This document shows, piece after piece, positions 1 to 8,329 of a stretch of DNA of 23,393 bases. This DNA is from Chara braunii (taxonomy: Eukaryota > Streptophyta > Charophyceae > Charales > Characeae): NCBI GenBank assembly GCA_003427395.1, contig BFEA01000112.1, positions 1,223,114-1,246,506 on the forward strand, given 5' to 3'. The notes under the pieces were generated by a model, which had not been told where the DNA came from, made no database searches, and saw only the letters and a list, made by a program, of their open reading frames with translations. The first letter of the stretch is position 1. Every line of letters begins with the position of its first letter. The position numbers were made by a program, and so were the translations under genes.

Positions 1-363
1 AACCGGTCCTGTGCGGACGTACCCGGCCTCAACGTCGGCCTGGGTCCGAACAGGTAGAAATCTGTTCGATAACAAAAGAAAAGGTCCAAACGTTTTTTTT
101 GGCGCTCAGCCTCTGGGCCTGAATCTGGCCCTGGTCCTAAAACGTGTACCTGGCCACGGAACGGACAACAGTACACCCGTTAGAAAAACAGCAGCAAATA
201 AATAAAATAAAGANTATAAAAATAATCTAAAGCTGGCGTTTTTCTGATGCAGGCCCAAGTAAAAATGCCATAGGGCCTTCAGGTTGCGGTGACGCGACCT
301 GGGGGCCCTATTCCAACCTCGGGTCNCNTGAGGGNCCCGTGTGTAGGCTTTCAGCATGTAACA
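1..363 (-). repeat. partial 3' LTR of the gypsy element
   Basis: The sequence begins with TG on the minus strand directly after the polypurine tract and continues to the window edge, so its CA end is not visible. It contains four N positions (214, 326, 328, 335). I see no coding potential beyond chance frames. The extent is inferred from position only, because the partner 5' LTR is not in the window. Confidence 0.55.
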
Positions 364-364
364 C

Positions 365-378
365 GCCCCCCTCCTTAT
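365..378 (-). promoter_or_regulatory. polypurine tract overlapping the pol stop
   Basis: Read on the minus strand, the pol frame ends in TAA at 377-375 and runs straight into TAAGGAGGGGGGCG, a purine tract of the kind that primes plus-strand synthesis in LTR retrotransposons. The next bases, from 363 downward, are TGTTACATG, a standard TG start for a 3' LTR. The tight stop-tract-LTR spacing supports the element's orientation. Confidence 0.7.
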
Positions 379-2243
379 GAAGACGAGCCGGGGCGCGGGC
401 GAAGCTGCCGATCCGATGGCGGAATGTAGCGGGGAAGGCAAGGAGCTGGAGTGCTCGGCGTAGTCTTCCCTTTGCTAAGAAAACGTGAGAGAACGGCGGG
501 AGCTGTGGCCTTCAGTTCCAAACGCGTCAGCCAACAGTCAGCCTTGTGGCTGCAGCAGGAAAAGTGAAGTACAAACTCTGTTTCTTTGTTGCCATGGCGC
601 CGGTCNGTGATGATGTAGCCCGCCTCCTGAAATCCGTCCATGGAAGGAGGGTCTTGTGTACGTCGACCGGGAAACTCGTCGGACTCCGCTGAAACNAAAG
701 GAGCGAGTTTGGAACAGTGGAACACCGTGTGGACGGGCAAGTGAGGTGGCACCGCGATGCGGAATGAAGGCCCCTCGGGATCATCACCAACTGCAGAGAG
801 AATGCGCCAAGGCCCCATCCACTTGGGAAGGAGCTTGCGAGAGATGTCTTGCTCAAGGCTGAACTCCGCTGCGGAGACCCAAACCAGATCGCCAGCGCGG
901 AACGGGCAAGGAAGGCGATTGCGGTTGGCTTGACGGCTCATCCGTATTTGCGTTTTCGACATTTGATCCCGTGCCTTGACAAGAAGCTCTTGCATGCGAC
1001 GAAGGAACGCAAGATGGTCGTCGCTCTTGGCTGTGCGAGGCAAAGTGGCGTCCAGCGGCGATGAGATGGGTGAACCATGCTCAAACTCGAATGGCGACAT
1101 CCCGATAGCCGGATGGATCGATGAGTTGTAAGCCAACTCAACGTCTGGCAAGCGCTCAACCCAATCAACCTGGTCGGGACGGATGAGAGTGCGGAGAAGG
1201 ACTTGAGCGGTCTGATGCGCCCTTTTCGTTGGACCAGCGGTTTGCGGGTGGCGAGCCGAACTCGGCTTCAAAGATGAGCCCCATCGCTTGACGAGGGCGA
1301 CCCAAAAGTCGGAGAGAAAGCGAGTGTCCCGGTCGCAAACGATCTCGCTAGGGTAGCCCTTGGAGCAAATTCAACCGGTGTATAAGACCTCGGCTAACTC
1401 CGGTGCCTTTGCGTGATACCGGCGAGGCAAAAACATGGCGTACTTGGTGAGGCGGTCGACGACCGTGAGGATCCCATCAACGCCGGTCTTGTGCTTCGGG
1501 AAGGGGCCGGTGATATCCATAGCAATTGCTTGCCGTCGCCCAAGGGGCACTGGTAATGGGTGTAGCTCGCCGAACGGACGATGGTTGCGTGATTTGCAAC
1601 GCCGACAGACTTCGCACGACTCACGATAGTGGGTGGCGTCCTTGAGAAGGTCGGGCCAATAGAACCGCTAGCGAAGTCGACCAAGTGTACGATTGACACC
1701 AAAATGTCCGGAGGCGGGCGCATCGTGAAACTCGCCAAGAAGCCGTGTGCGCAAGTGTGAATGACTCGGCACACAAAGAAGATCCTTTTCCCATGAATGC
1801 ACAAGTAAGTAGCCCTCTTGGATCCGATAATGCGAAGGCACCGGATTCGGAGAGGAGCAATTCGCGTACTTGTCGCGAAAGTGGGGGTCGGCTTGATAGC
1901 AGCGGATGAAGCTCTCCCGCAAGTCGTCATCGATCTCGAAGGTAGAGTAGACTGCGGTGCAAAGATCCGGTCACCGTGAGAGGGCATCCGCAAAACGGTT
2001 TGACTTCCCGGGAATGTGATCGGGGAAAAAGTCAAACTGGTCGATGAAAGTCATCTAACGGGCAATGGTACTGTTAATCGTGTCTTGCGACTTGTAGAAT
2101 ACCAACGGATTATTATCCGTTACCCATCGGAATGGTTTCCGACCAAGGAGGAAATGTCACCAACGCTTGAGGGCGTGGACGAAGGCAAGAAGCTCCTTCT
2201 TCCGTGCGTCGTCGATCGAATGCACGGGACGTACTTTGTTGCT
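375..2243 (-). pseudogene. pol: gypsy pol remnant: RNase H, integrase, chromodomain
   Basis: An open stretch (1271 to 375) encodes the integrase end and C-terminus: AYNSS...GMSPFEFEHG, then GDLVWVSA, KLLPKWMGPW and the PPHLPVHTVFHCSKL motif, followed by a chromodomain-like tail (YII.DRRHGNKETEF...LHF...ADCWLTRLEL). Upstream, around 1520, lies MDITGPF with the first catalytic Asp. Around 1330 lies CDRDTRF with the second. The catalytic Glu of the DD35E triad is replaced by Lys (QTAGPTK, codon 1224-1226). The HHCC finger is seen at about 1690-1770 (HDAPASGHFGVNRT). RNase H ends with a KSN.FADALSR motif near 1980-2010. In-frame stops interrupt RNase H and integrase, several at positions where one transition would give Trp or Arg. 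The protein would have copied and inserted element cDNA; this copy cannot. Confidence 0.85.
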
Positions 2244-2440
2244 ATGTATCCATTCAACTCGCAACGGGTTTTGTACAACTCCGTTGTACCCGTTGTACAC
2301 CCCCGGGGTCCGAGTTGAATCCCCGTTGAACGGTACAACGGGGGCTTCCCGTTGAAATCCGATCAACGGGTCAGGCCCAATGGGCCGCGGATACGTGGTA
2401 GAATATGCGTGGAAAAAAAAAAGTGAAAAAAAAAGTAAAA
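2244..2440. other. GTTGTAC-rich non-coding stretch
   Basis: The gypsy similarity stops here and is replaced by sequence with repeated GTTGTAC and CCCGTTG words, some in inverted arrangement (for example CCCCGTTGAACGG opposite CCGTTGTACCGTT-like words). It may be the end of an element that interrupted the gypsy copy. No family is recognised. Confidence 0.3.
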
Positions 2441-2449
2441 AAATTGCCC

Positions 2450-2693
2450 TGTGTGTGTGTGTGTGTGCGTGTGCGTGTGTGTGTGTGAGAAAAACTGCCC
2501 GCTTTTCTCGTTTTTTTTACTTTTCCTTTTTTTTTCTGATTGATTGATTGATTGATTGATTGGTGGGGGATGGGTCGCCCCCCCAACGCACACGCACACA
2601 CACACACACACACACACAAACGCACACACACACAGACACATACACACGCACACACACAGTCACTCACTCACAATCAATCAATCAATCAATCAA
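2450..2693. repeat. Compound microsatellite with mirror-inverted arms
   Basis: There is a (GT)n tract at about 2450-2487, a (GATT)n tract at about 2536-2562, a (CA)n tract at about 2589-2658 and an (AATC)n tract at about 2670-2693. GATT and AATC arms are reverse complements enclosing the CA tract, and GT and CA are also complementary. The whole stretch can fold back on itself. The arginine-free His/Thr-rich frames here are translation artefacts of the repeats. Confidence 0.85.
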
Positions 2694-3040
2694 ACCCCTT
2701 TTTTGAAGTTTTTTTTTTTTTTTTTTTCAAATTTTGCATTTGAAGTTTTTTAAAACACCTCATACCCCTGCAAAAAACAGCAATTCATTTCTAGAAGAAT
2801 ACAGGTGAACTCAGGGACCATATATCTCATGATAAAAAATGACAAAAAAAAAATCCAGCTTTTCTTTATATTTTTTTAAAAATTTTCTTTAAATCGAATT
2901 TAGTTTTTGACTTTTTAAAAATCCTAAACGAAGTCGGATTCCAAAAAAAAAAAATGGGATTGTAGGGCTTAAAATTCCAGCCCCAATTTTTTTTTTTTTA
3001 ACCTATTATTTAATTCAGGAAATTTTTGGTAAAATCGGGT
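2694..3040. other. A/T homopolymer-rich stretch, no gene seen
   Basis: This holds several T and A runs of 9 to 18 bases. On the minus strand an A run at 3000-2988 lies just beyond the 3' end of the LINE remnant and could be its poly(A) tail. Nothing else is recognised. Confidence 0.5.
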
Positions 3041-4560
3041 CCGCGGCGCGGACCAGGTCGGCCGCGGACGCGGCCCCATCTGCGTTCGCNATCCGAGATT
3101 GGACCCGCGGACGCGTCCGCGGGTGTTTCATAGCCCCCCTCGATAGCATGGATGCGACGTTTTCTCCAGAGGGTCCACATGACCGCTCTCCTACCTAACT
3201 GGAACGCGGACCAGGTCGGCCGCGGACGCGGCCCCATCTGCGTCCGCCGCCATCCGAGATCGGACCCGCGGACATGTCTGCGGGTGTTTCATAGCCCCCC
3301 TTAATAGCATGGATGCAGCGTTTTCTCCAGAGGGTCCACATGACCGCTCTCCTACCTAACTCGAACATGTTGTTTTCAAAAGTGTTGTCAATGGGGGAGG
3401 TCCATGCCTCACATAATATGGCCCTCCAATCCCATGGCCATTTGGACCTAGTGCCCAAACACCACGGTAGCCCCCGCCCCTTCTGCTCTAGATATGTACG
3501 ATCTATCAACCAGTTGTTGGTGGGAAGGCAGTGATGTTCTATCTGCCACTGCACCAAGGCCATCTTCGCTGGCCTAGATCTTGTGGCGGTGAACCATCGG
3601 ATGGGGCGGATGGCCTCAGTTCCTACATTTAAATAAGACCTCCATCGAGTCTCCACCGTTTCTTTTATGTTCACCTTTGGTTGCAGCAGACGGTAGGTAG
3701 CCTTCACCGTTAAAGTATGCAACTTTAGATTCTCCCCCGACCTGCTTTTTTGCGTAGGGGCCACTGCCATCCTCGGGGTCAAAGGGGAGTTCTGCCATGG
3801 GGGTGTTAGGCTGGTATGCGATCCACACATCTTTGTCCCGCAGCAATCGGATCCTGTGCAGGTTCGCATTTCTCCACCATCTCATTGCCTCTGGGGTGTA
3901 CCGAGTGAGCGCATTATCCTTGCGTATGTGAAAGAGGTTAACCAGCGTTTCGTCTGGTCGTACCTCCACCACATTGCTCACACTTTCCGGATCACCCAGG
4001 GCCGCTACCCAGTCTCCTTCTACCAGCCGCGGCCCTTTGCGCAGGGTGCGCACCCAGTCAAGGGGGATAGCAAAGATCAACGATTCGGTGTGCTCCTCAA
4101 CATTGTGACAGTACTTTAGTATAGTCCTTAGTTGCTATGCAGTTTTCTAGTCTCCCTCCCCTTTATCCCATATATCCTTTATTCTGGTTATACCTTTTTT
4201 GACCCAGCTGTTCCACGGGGTGCTTGAGCTGCAATACGCCCTGTTGTACCAGTCCGTATTTCCTCCTGTTCCCGAAGAGGGGTTGACGCATCACCTCCTC
4301 CCAGCTAGTCGGTGGGGGTTTGTCAGGCAGCAGAAGTTGACGTCAAGCTTTCAAAACACGGGCCCAAAAGTCGTCCCTGACCAAATCCAAGCGGTTTGTG
4401 TCTCGACAAGAAGCTCAACTGTTTCAAAGGGACCATGGCACAATCCAGAAAAGGTCTTCCAGACAGGTTAATGGGTTAACTCCCTGCGGTGTCTGTGGGG
4501 CGAGTCTAGCTATCTGTTCCAGCGCGAGGGCATGCCATGGGAGACGCTCAGCCTCCTAAC
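3040..4560 (-). pseudogene. LINE (non-LTR retrotransposon) ORF2 C-terminal remnant, copy 1
   Basis: Minus-strand fragments in shifting frames encode the region after the reverse transcriptase of a LINE polyprotein. Readable pieces are WEEVMRQPLF (about 4300), IPLDWVRTLRKG (about 4080), TPEAMRWWRNANLHRIRLL, and a C-terminal piece with KMALVQWQIEHHCLPTNNWL, LPWCLG and RRAVMWTLWRKRCIHAI. That last piece resembles the zinc-binding RVT-associated domain that ends many plant LINE proteins. The second copy at 17.2-19.6 kb carries matching pieces in the same order (WEEVCQQPLF, IPLEWVQIFREE, VVMWAIWLRKC), which confirms the family. Frameshifts near 4080 and 3860 and stops upstream make it a pseudogene. 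The reverse transcriptase domain is not seen in this copy. Confidence 0.75.
3047..3364. repeat. Tandem duplication of the LINE 3' end (158-bp unit)
   Basis: The stretch 3047-3204 is repeated at 3205-3364 with few changes. Both contain the GC-rich GGCCGCGGACGCGGCC block and the segment encoding VMWTLWRKR. The first copy carries an N at 3090. The duplication covers the last coding residues and 3' end of the LINE on the minus strand. It may be a genuine tandem 3' end or an assembly effect. Confidence 0.85.
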
Positions 4561-5570
4561 TCATTGGACCGTTAATGCTGTGATCTGGGTATTCGGGTCT
4601 AGGATCCCCAATGAACCCAAAAATAAAAGAGTACATTAACTACTCCTTCGTATCATATTAGCATACTCCCCTAGAAAAAAAAGAGCAAAACCCATGGAAG
4701 AATATTCTACGTTATAGCCTGCAACTAACTCAGCTTCGGCTTCTGGTAAATCAAAAGGAGCACGTTTCTGCTAAACAAGAAATAGAAAACAGAAGCAATA
4801 GAGGAAAAACTTCCGAAAAAGGGGAAGACCAAACCATATCTGTTTTTGTGCCATGACGATTTCCGTGAAATTACAAGAACCTACGCAAATTAATACAGTA
4901 ATTGGGTTGGATCACCGAAGACCAGGCCACCCTGCTAATAACATTCGGGAGCTCACCGTTGTTTCTCCATAGCTGGGCCGTCAACTGCCGCTTAAGCGAG
5001 CGGATGGCCTCCTTGCTGAAGGCCAACAGTGTTCGGTTGCTTATTACCAGCAAGCATGTGACAGCAGTTAAGATCGAGAGAAAGTGACCAGCACGGCCCC
5101 ACACCCCTGTCGCCCTAGGCGCTGTGCAGGGGGGGGCTGGGGGGCGGGTTCGGTGAGGCGCATGCCTGTATTGTCCCGGCCCGGGGCTCGCAGAATGTCC
5201 GGGAAACCTCTGTTTCATTTCCCAGTCGCACACTATGCGTCTCCCTCGGGGCCAGGTTCCAGCCACCGGACTGTGCCTCCAGCCTCAGGGTCTCTCTCAT
5301 TGTTTCACACTCATCGTCCCATTGCGAGTTGCCAACTCCGAACTTTTCGGCTGGGCTTGGGGCTACCGGGGACCACAATGGCCGGCTGCGCCAGCCCCCC
5401 CAAAGTGAAAAAATGCGCTGCAGAGCCCCCTTACTGATGATACTGGAAGTGATAATCCACCTTCCTTAACTCCATGTTAACCCCCGTTGCGGCTAATATG
5501 TATGCGAGCCTTTATTTTTCCTTTTGGGTGTGTACTCCAACCCCCCCGTTACTGGAATTTCCTTGTCTTT
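4561..5570. other. No recognisable gene
   Basis: Open frames of up to 131 codons occur on the minus strand (5266-4871), but composition and content look like chance and no motif is recognised. Bases 5080-5440 are GC-richer than their surroundings. The left side may contain more eroded LINE sequence. Confidence 0.4.
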
Positions 5571-5716
5571 GGGCGTCGTTAGACACTCCTCGGGGACGCG
5601 AAATCCCCAAGGAATTGTTCGTTCCACCTATCCTCGGGGACGCAATCCGAAAAAAAAAGTGAAAACGTTCGTAAGGAAATGCGTGGCATACTGCGCAGCC
5701 ACACAGGCCCGACCAG

Positions 5717-5910
5717 CGTTCTCAGCCTAAAAGCCTGAAAACAAGGGACCTACAGACCCTGTGTGTCGTTTTCAGCCTAAAAGCCTGAAAACAGGGGCCT
5801 ACAGGCCGTGTGTCGTTTTCAGCCTGAAAGCCTGAAAACGAGGGCCTACAGGCCCTTATGTCGTTTCAGCCTAAAACAGGGCCCTCCAGGACCTCGGTCT
5901 TTTCAGGCTG
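5717..5910. repeat. Tandem repeat, about 48-bp unit, four units
   Basis: Units start at 5717, 5767, 5814 and 5862, so the period is 47-50 bp. Each begins CGTTTTCAGCCTAAAAGCC and contains two small palindromes: TTTTCAG facing CTGAAAA, and AGGGCCT facing AGGCCCT. The last unit is shortened. They lie just inside the left inverted end of the surrounding element, as subterminal repeats do in several DNA transposon groups. Confidence 0.85.
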
Positions 5911-6096
5911 AAACGGAGGGCCATTTTCAGGCCCTCATAAGATCGACCTGCCCTGAAACTTAGGCACCAGACCAGGGTTTTAGCACAGGCCATTTTTGGG
6001 CCTGTTTTCAAGACAACCCTTGTTTGAACTTCAACGCCATTTTGGGTCTGGCACGTTTTGGCATTGGCAAGAGCAGCCTCCTGGACGGGCCAGCAC

Positions 6097-6104
6097 TATA
6101 TAAG
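6097..6104 (+). promoter_or_regulatory. Candidate TATA box
   Basis: TATATAAG is followed by GC-rich sequence and then by purine-rich leader-like sequence. A CACAG/GTTAGT word near 6402 could be a 5' splice site. Together they look like a core promoter and leader, but no open frame of convincing content follows, so function is inferred weakly. Confidence 0.3.
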
Positions 6105-6418
6105 ACCGGCCAGCCCTGCAGGCTGCGGGCAGTCACGAGGTAGTTCATAGGAACTTCCCAGGCACTTCACGTGCAGGAGGCCGGAGGCAGTCTTCAGGAT
6201 TCGGCAGCAGCACTCTGAAGGAGCGCTGCAGGAGTAGTAGTAGCGTTAGCAGTAGTCTTCAGCGCTGGCCGCTAGTAGGAGCTAGAGTAGCATTGGAGAG
6301 AGAGAAAGAGAGAGATGGTTGGCAGAGGCCTGGGAGACTTACCTGTGGCGCCATAGCTCCAGCTTCGTCTTCGATGTACCTGCAACAAGGCGCCACCTTC
6401 ACAGGTTAGTACCGGACT

Positions 6419-6420
<2 letters not shown>

Positions 6421-6468
<48 letters not shown>
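6421..6468. repeat. (AG)n microsatellite
   Basis: There are about 23 uninterrupted AG units, with shorter AG runs at 6296-6315 and 6546-6557. Confidence 0.95.
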
Positions 6469-6472
<4 letters not shown>

Positions 6473-6950
6473 CTTCTTCCTCTTCTAAGTCCACCGTCTC
6501 TTCCTCACCCTCTCGCTACCTGACTTCTCAGTATCTGCAGACTACGAGAGAGAGAGATTGGTGACTTTGGGACTTGACGACATTTGGATCCAGACTCGAC
6601 ATTGGGATTCAGATATTTGACGAGGGATTATTTGGGACCTGTACCGAAGACTTGGTGTTGACGACATTCACATCTTCCCCTCTTCTTCGTCTAACCCCCC
6701 TCTTCTTTGTCTGTGTATGGTTGGGGACTGGCGCATTCTTCCTGTGCGAGCGCCAGGCCCCTTCACACCATGGAATGATGATGATGTATGTCTGGTCTGC
6801 ATTGCAACATTGATTGTTCGGATCATTGGTATTTAAGCCTTCCGCTGTGCTATCTTGTACTATGTGAGAGAGGTCAGTTCTTGTTCTGGTCTGTACCGTT
6901 ATGGTATGCGACATTCCTCGGGCAATAGGAATTTCCCCAGGCATTTCTTC

Positions 6951-6990
6951 CTTGTGCCCGAGGGACCTCGCGAGGTCCCTTGGGCGCAAG
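6951..6990. repeat. 40-bp near-perfect palindrome (cruciform)
   Basis: The 20-bp core 6961-6980 is a perfect palindrome centred between 6970 and 6971 (AGGGACCTCG / CGAGGTCCCT). Pairing extends outwards to 6951 and 6990 with 18 Watson-Crick pairs and two G.U-type pairs in all. Flanking small hairpins (ATTCCT facing AGGAAT at 6914-6931; TTAGGAA facing TTCCTAA at 7211-7227) share the same vocabulary. Confidence 0.9.
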
Positions 6991-7410
6991 GAATCTGCGT
7001 TTCACGGGGAGGAGAGGACACACGGGTGGATAGACATTACAGCCGAGAATCTGGATCGTGGTGGCACCCTATTGGCTGAAGGGCTGAAGCACAACTGTTT
7101 TTTTTTTCTTCTTCTTTTCTTTTCTTTTCTGACATGGGTCTTAGGAAATGTCCTCGGGCGACGTCCCCGAGGACAGGTGGAATGAAGGGTCCAAATTTCC
7201 TTTTGAGCCATTAGGAATCTTTCCTAATTGCCCGAGGATTTCAATAGGAGTGTCTAATGACACCCTTTCGGACTCTTTCCTTTGTCTTCAGTCTTCATCA
7301 CTCCAGCAATTTTGTTTTTCTTTTTTTTCCTTTTCTCCAGCAAAATCCACACGTGATCCTCTGATTTTTTGTTTTTTTTTTCCTCTGATTGTTTTGGTGG
7401 TGCTCTGGGG

Positions 7411-7415
<5 letters not shown>

Positions 7416-7459
<44 letters not shown>
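7416..7459. repeat. 44-base T homopolymer
   Basis: This is an uninterrupted T run. It could be the tail of a minus-strand retroposed copy, but no clear parent sequence is seen upstream on that strand. Confidence 0.95.
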
Positions 7460-7461
<2 letters not shown>

Positions 7462-7650
7462 AAAAGAGTCTTGCCTTCAGTCAAAATACAAGCTGGGAAC
7501 CGGGCCCCGCGTCCCTTAACAATGTTGTTTTGCTCCCCCAGTAGGACGGCATCCCCGGCCGAACCCAGAGGGGAAGTCACAGTGACCTTAGGAAAAGGCA
7601 AATATTGCAGAATTCCATTAGAAACGTTTTTCTGTGAAGGTGTTGAGAAA

Positions 7651-7761
7651 CTACCGTCTTCCCCCGAACTTAACGCACCCTGATAATGAATGCATGCAAG
7701 CTATCTTTCCGGTCCGGTGCAGCCATAATGAGGGTGCATTGTGTTCGGGGGAAGACGGTAG
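7651..7761. mobile_element. MITE family 1, copy a (111 bp)
   Basis: It begins CTACCGTCTTCCCCCGAAC and ends with the matching inverted sequence GTTCGGGGGAAGACGGTAG. The terminal inverted repeats are about 30 bp, and the interior is also semi-palindromic. Two more copies lie in this window. TA dinucleotides at the second and third positions would fit a TA target duplication (Tc1/mariner-like), but C and G outside TA are constant in all three, so the exact boundary is uncertain. Confidence 0.9.
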
Positions 7762-7767
7762 CAAATC

Positions 7768-7839
7768 CATATTGCACCGACTGGCGGCCTGGACTGGTGC
7801 CCTCCCAGAATATAATGAGGGTGGAGTTCGTGCAATATG
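7768..7839. repeat. 72-bp inverted-repeat unit
   Basis: CATATTGCAC at 7768-7777 is exactly complementary to GTGCAATATG at 7830-7839, with weaker pairing beyond. It fills the gap between the MITE and the hammerhead array. It may be a separate short foldback element; the inner part (ATAATGAGGGTG) resembles the 3' half of MITE 1. Confidence 0.6.
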
Positions 7840-7907
7840 TCCACTTCTCCCTCTCTGCCTCTACGGTTTTCCGGCAGTTCTGTTTGACAATATATATACA
7901 TATATAT

Positions 7908-7958
7908 AGGTTCAGCCTCCTGATGAGTCGGTGAAACTCCGACGAAAGAAACAGTTTG
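7908..7958 (+). ncRNA. Hammerhead ribozyme motif, copy 1 (broken)
   Basis: The core CTGATGA (7920-7926), a 5-bp stem II (GTCGG / CCGAC) and GAAA (7944-7947) are present. Two lesions are visible. Everything upstream of the stem I loop is replaced by an AT tract, removing the 5' strand of stem III, the cleavage site and part of stem I. In addition, GAAA is duplicated (7944-7951), spacing the core from stem III. It should not self-cleave in cis. Confidence 0.8.
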
Positions 7959-8070
7959 CCACAGCCCCTCGTTTGTTGTCCTCTTCTCCCTCTCTGCCTA
8001 CGGTTTACTGGGCAGCTCTGTTTGACTATATATTACGGTGGATTATCACTTACAGTGTAATCAGTCAGGG

Positions 8071-8120
8071 GAGGGTTCAGCCTCCTGATGAGTCGGTGAG
8101 ACTCCGACGAAACAGTTTGT
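8071..8120 (+). ncRNA. Hammerhead ribozyme motif, copy 2 (cleavage site deleted)
   Basis: Stem I (GAGG 8071-8074, CCTC 8081-8084) with loop GTTCAG, core CTGATGA (8085-8091), stem II (GTCGG / CCGAC) and GAAA (8109-8112) are all intact. Compared with the copy at 15.4 kb, 16 bases just before stem I are missing, which removes the 5' strand of stem III and the cleavage nucleotide. It could act only in trans, or not at all. Confidence 0.85.
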
Positions 8121-8164
8121 CACAGCCCCTCCCTCGTTTGTTGTCCTCTTCTCCCTCCCTCTCT

Positions 8165-8210
8165 GCCTACGGTTTACCGTAGGCAGCTCTGTTTGACGAT
8201 ATATATCGTC
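8165..8210 (+). repeat. Two adjoining perfect hairpins at the array end
   Basis: GCCTACGG (8165-8172) pairs perfectly with CCGTAGGC (8177-8184) across a TTTA loop. GACGATATATATCGTC (8195-8210) is a perfect 16-bp palindrome. The first hairpin is partly preserved in the other units (GCC...GGTTTAC...GGC), so it seems to be a structural part of the repeat. Confidence 0.85.
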
Positions 8211-8239
8211 ACATATATATAAGGGTATGATACCCTTGC

Positions 8240-8308
8240 ATCCGGCCGGACTCGAACTTGAGTCTGTCTTTCAACGGTTCTTAGGTGTACCAACTGGGCT
8301 AGGGCCGT
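8240..8308 (-). repeat. tRNA-derived SINE head
   Basis: On the minus strand a box A-like sequence (TAGCCCAGTTGGTACACC, 8301-8284) is followed at tRNA spacing by a box B-like AGTTCGAGTCC (8258-8248), the internal RNA polymerase III promoter arrangement of tRNA genes. Cloverleaf pairing is imperfect, so this is a SINE or tRNA pseudogene. The sequence between the boxes (GAACCGTTGAAA) recurs at 15982-16060. Confidence 0.65.
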
Positions 8309-8329
8309 TGGTTAAAAAAGGCGTTTGTT

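Larger units (their letters stand above)
1..2243 (-). mobile_element. 3' part of a Ty3/gypsy (chromovirus) LTR retrotransposon, decayed
   Basis: On the minus strand the order is RNase H (about 2243-1980), integrase zinc finger, integrase core, integrase C-terminus, chromodomain, stop, polypurine tract and start of an LTR. This RNase H-integrase-chromodomain order is that of Ty3/gypsy chromoviruses. Gag, protease and most of the reverse transcriptase are missing. The coding similarity ends near 2243, where unrelated GTTGTAC-rich sequence begins, and the LTR runs off the window start. Several stop codons and an altered catalytic residue make it inactive. The family call rests on conserved motifs read by eye; no search was done. 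Confidence 0.85.
5571..7265. mobile_element. 1.7-kb non-autonomous element with long inverted ends
   Basis: The left end (5571-5648) and the reverse complement of the right end (about 7265-7150) match: GGGCGTCGTTAGACACTCC against GGGTGTCATTAGACACTCC, and further in TTCCACCTATCCTCGGGGAC against TTCCACCTGTCCTCGGGGAC. Long, partly gapped inverted ends suggest a Mutator-like or foldback DNA transposon. I found no clear flanking target duplication and no transposase. The interior holds tandem repeats, a TATA box, an (AG)n tract and a large cruciform, so it could be a captured promoter or gene fragment inside a non-autonomous element. Confidence 0.6.
7840..8210 (+). repeat. Tandem array of hammerhead-bearing units (about 165 bp)
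   Basis: A partial unit tail (about 7843-7888) is followed by two units with hammerhead cores 165 bases apart (first base of CTGATGA at 7920 and 8085). Each unit shares, in order, the ribozyme core, CACAGCCCCTC, GTTTGTTGTCCTCTTCTCCC, TCTCTGCCTACGGTTTAC, a CTGTTTGAC word and an AT tract. The second unit also has the upstream hairpin GATTATCAC / GTGTAATC at 8041-8062. The unit recurs alone at 15341-15510. It has no coding potential. It resembles non-autonomous ribozyme retroelements, or genomic copies of a small circular RNA, more than any coding transposon. Confidence 0.8.

Noticed and set aside
2363-2753. Open frames rich in His/Thr or Cys/Val
   Set aside because: They are translations of GT, CA, GATT and AATC microsatellites in several frames at once.
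4871-5440. A candidate gene in overlapping frames on both strands
   Set aside because: No motif, no splice or start context, and all frames are comparably open because the region is GC-rich.
8038-8062. tRNA primer binding site of a retrozyme
   Set aside because: The expected TGGTATCAGAG-type sequence complementary to a tRNA 3' end is not present; TGGATTATCAC is only a loose resemblance and forms a hairpin instead.
8061-8070. Alternative cleavage site GTC upstream of copy 2
   Set aside because: Only about five of seven stem III positions would pair, and four extra bases would separate it from stem I.
8071-8125. Reading the hammerheads as type I with a tiny stem III (ACA GTT TGT, then C as cleavage site)
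   Set aside because: GAAACAGTTTGTC could form such a loop, as in Penelope-type elements, but the bases after the supposed cut (ACAGCCCC) do not pair with those before CTGATGA (GCCTC). The type III reading pairs fully in the 15.4-kb copy.
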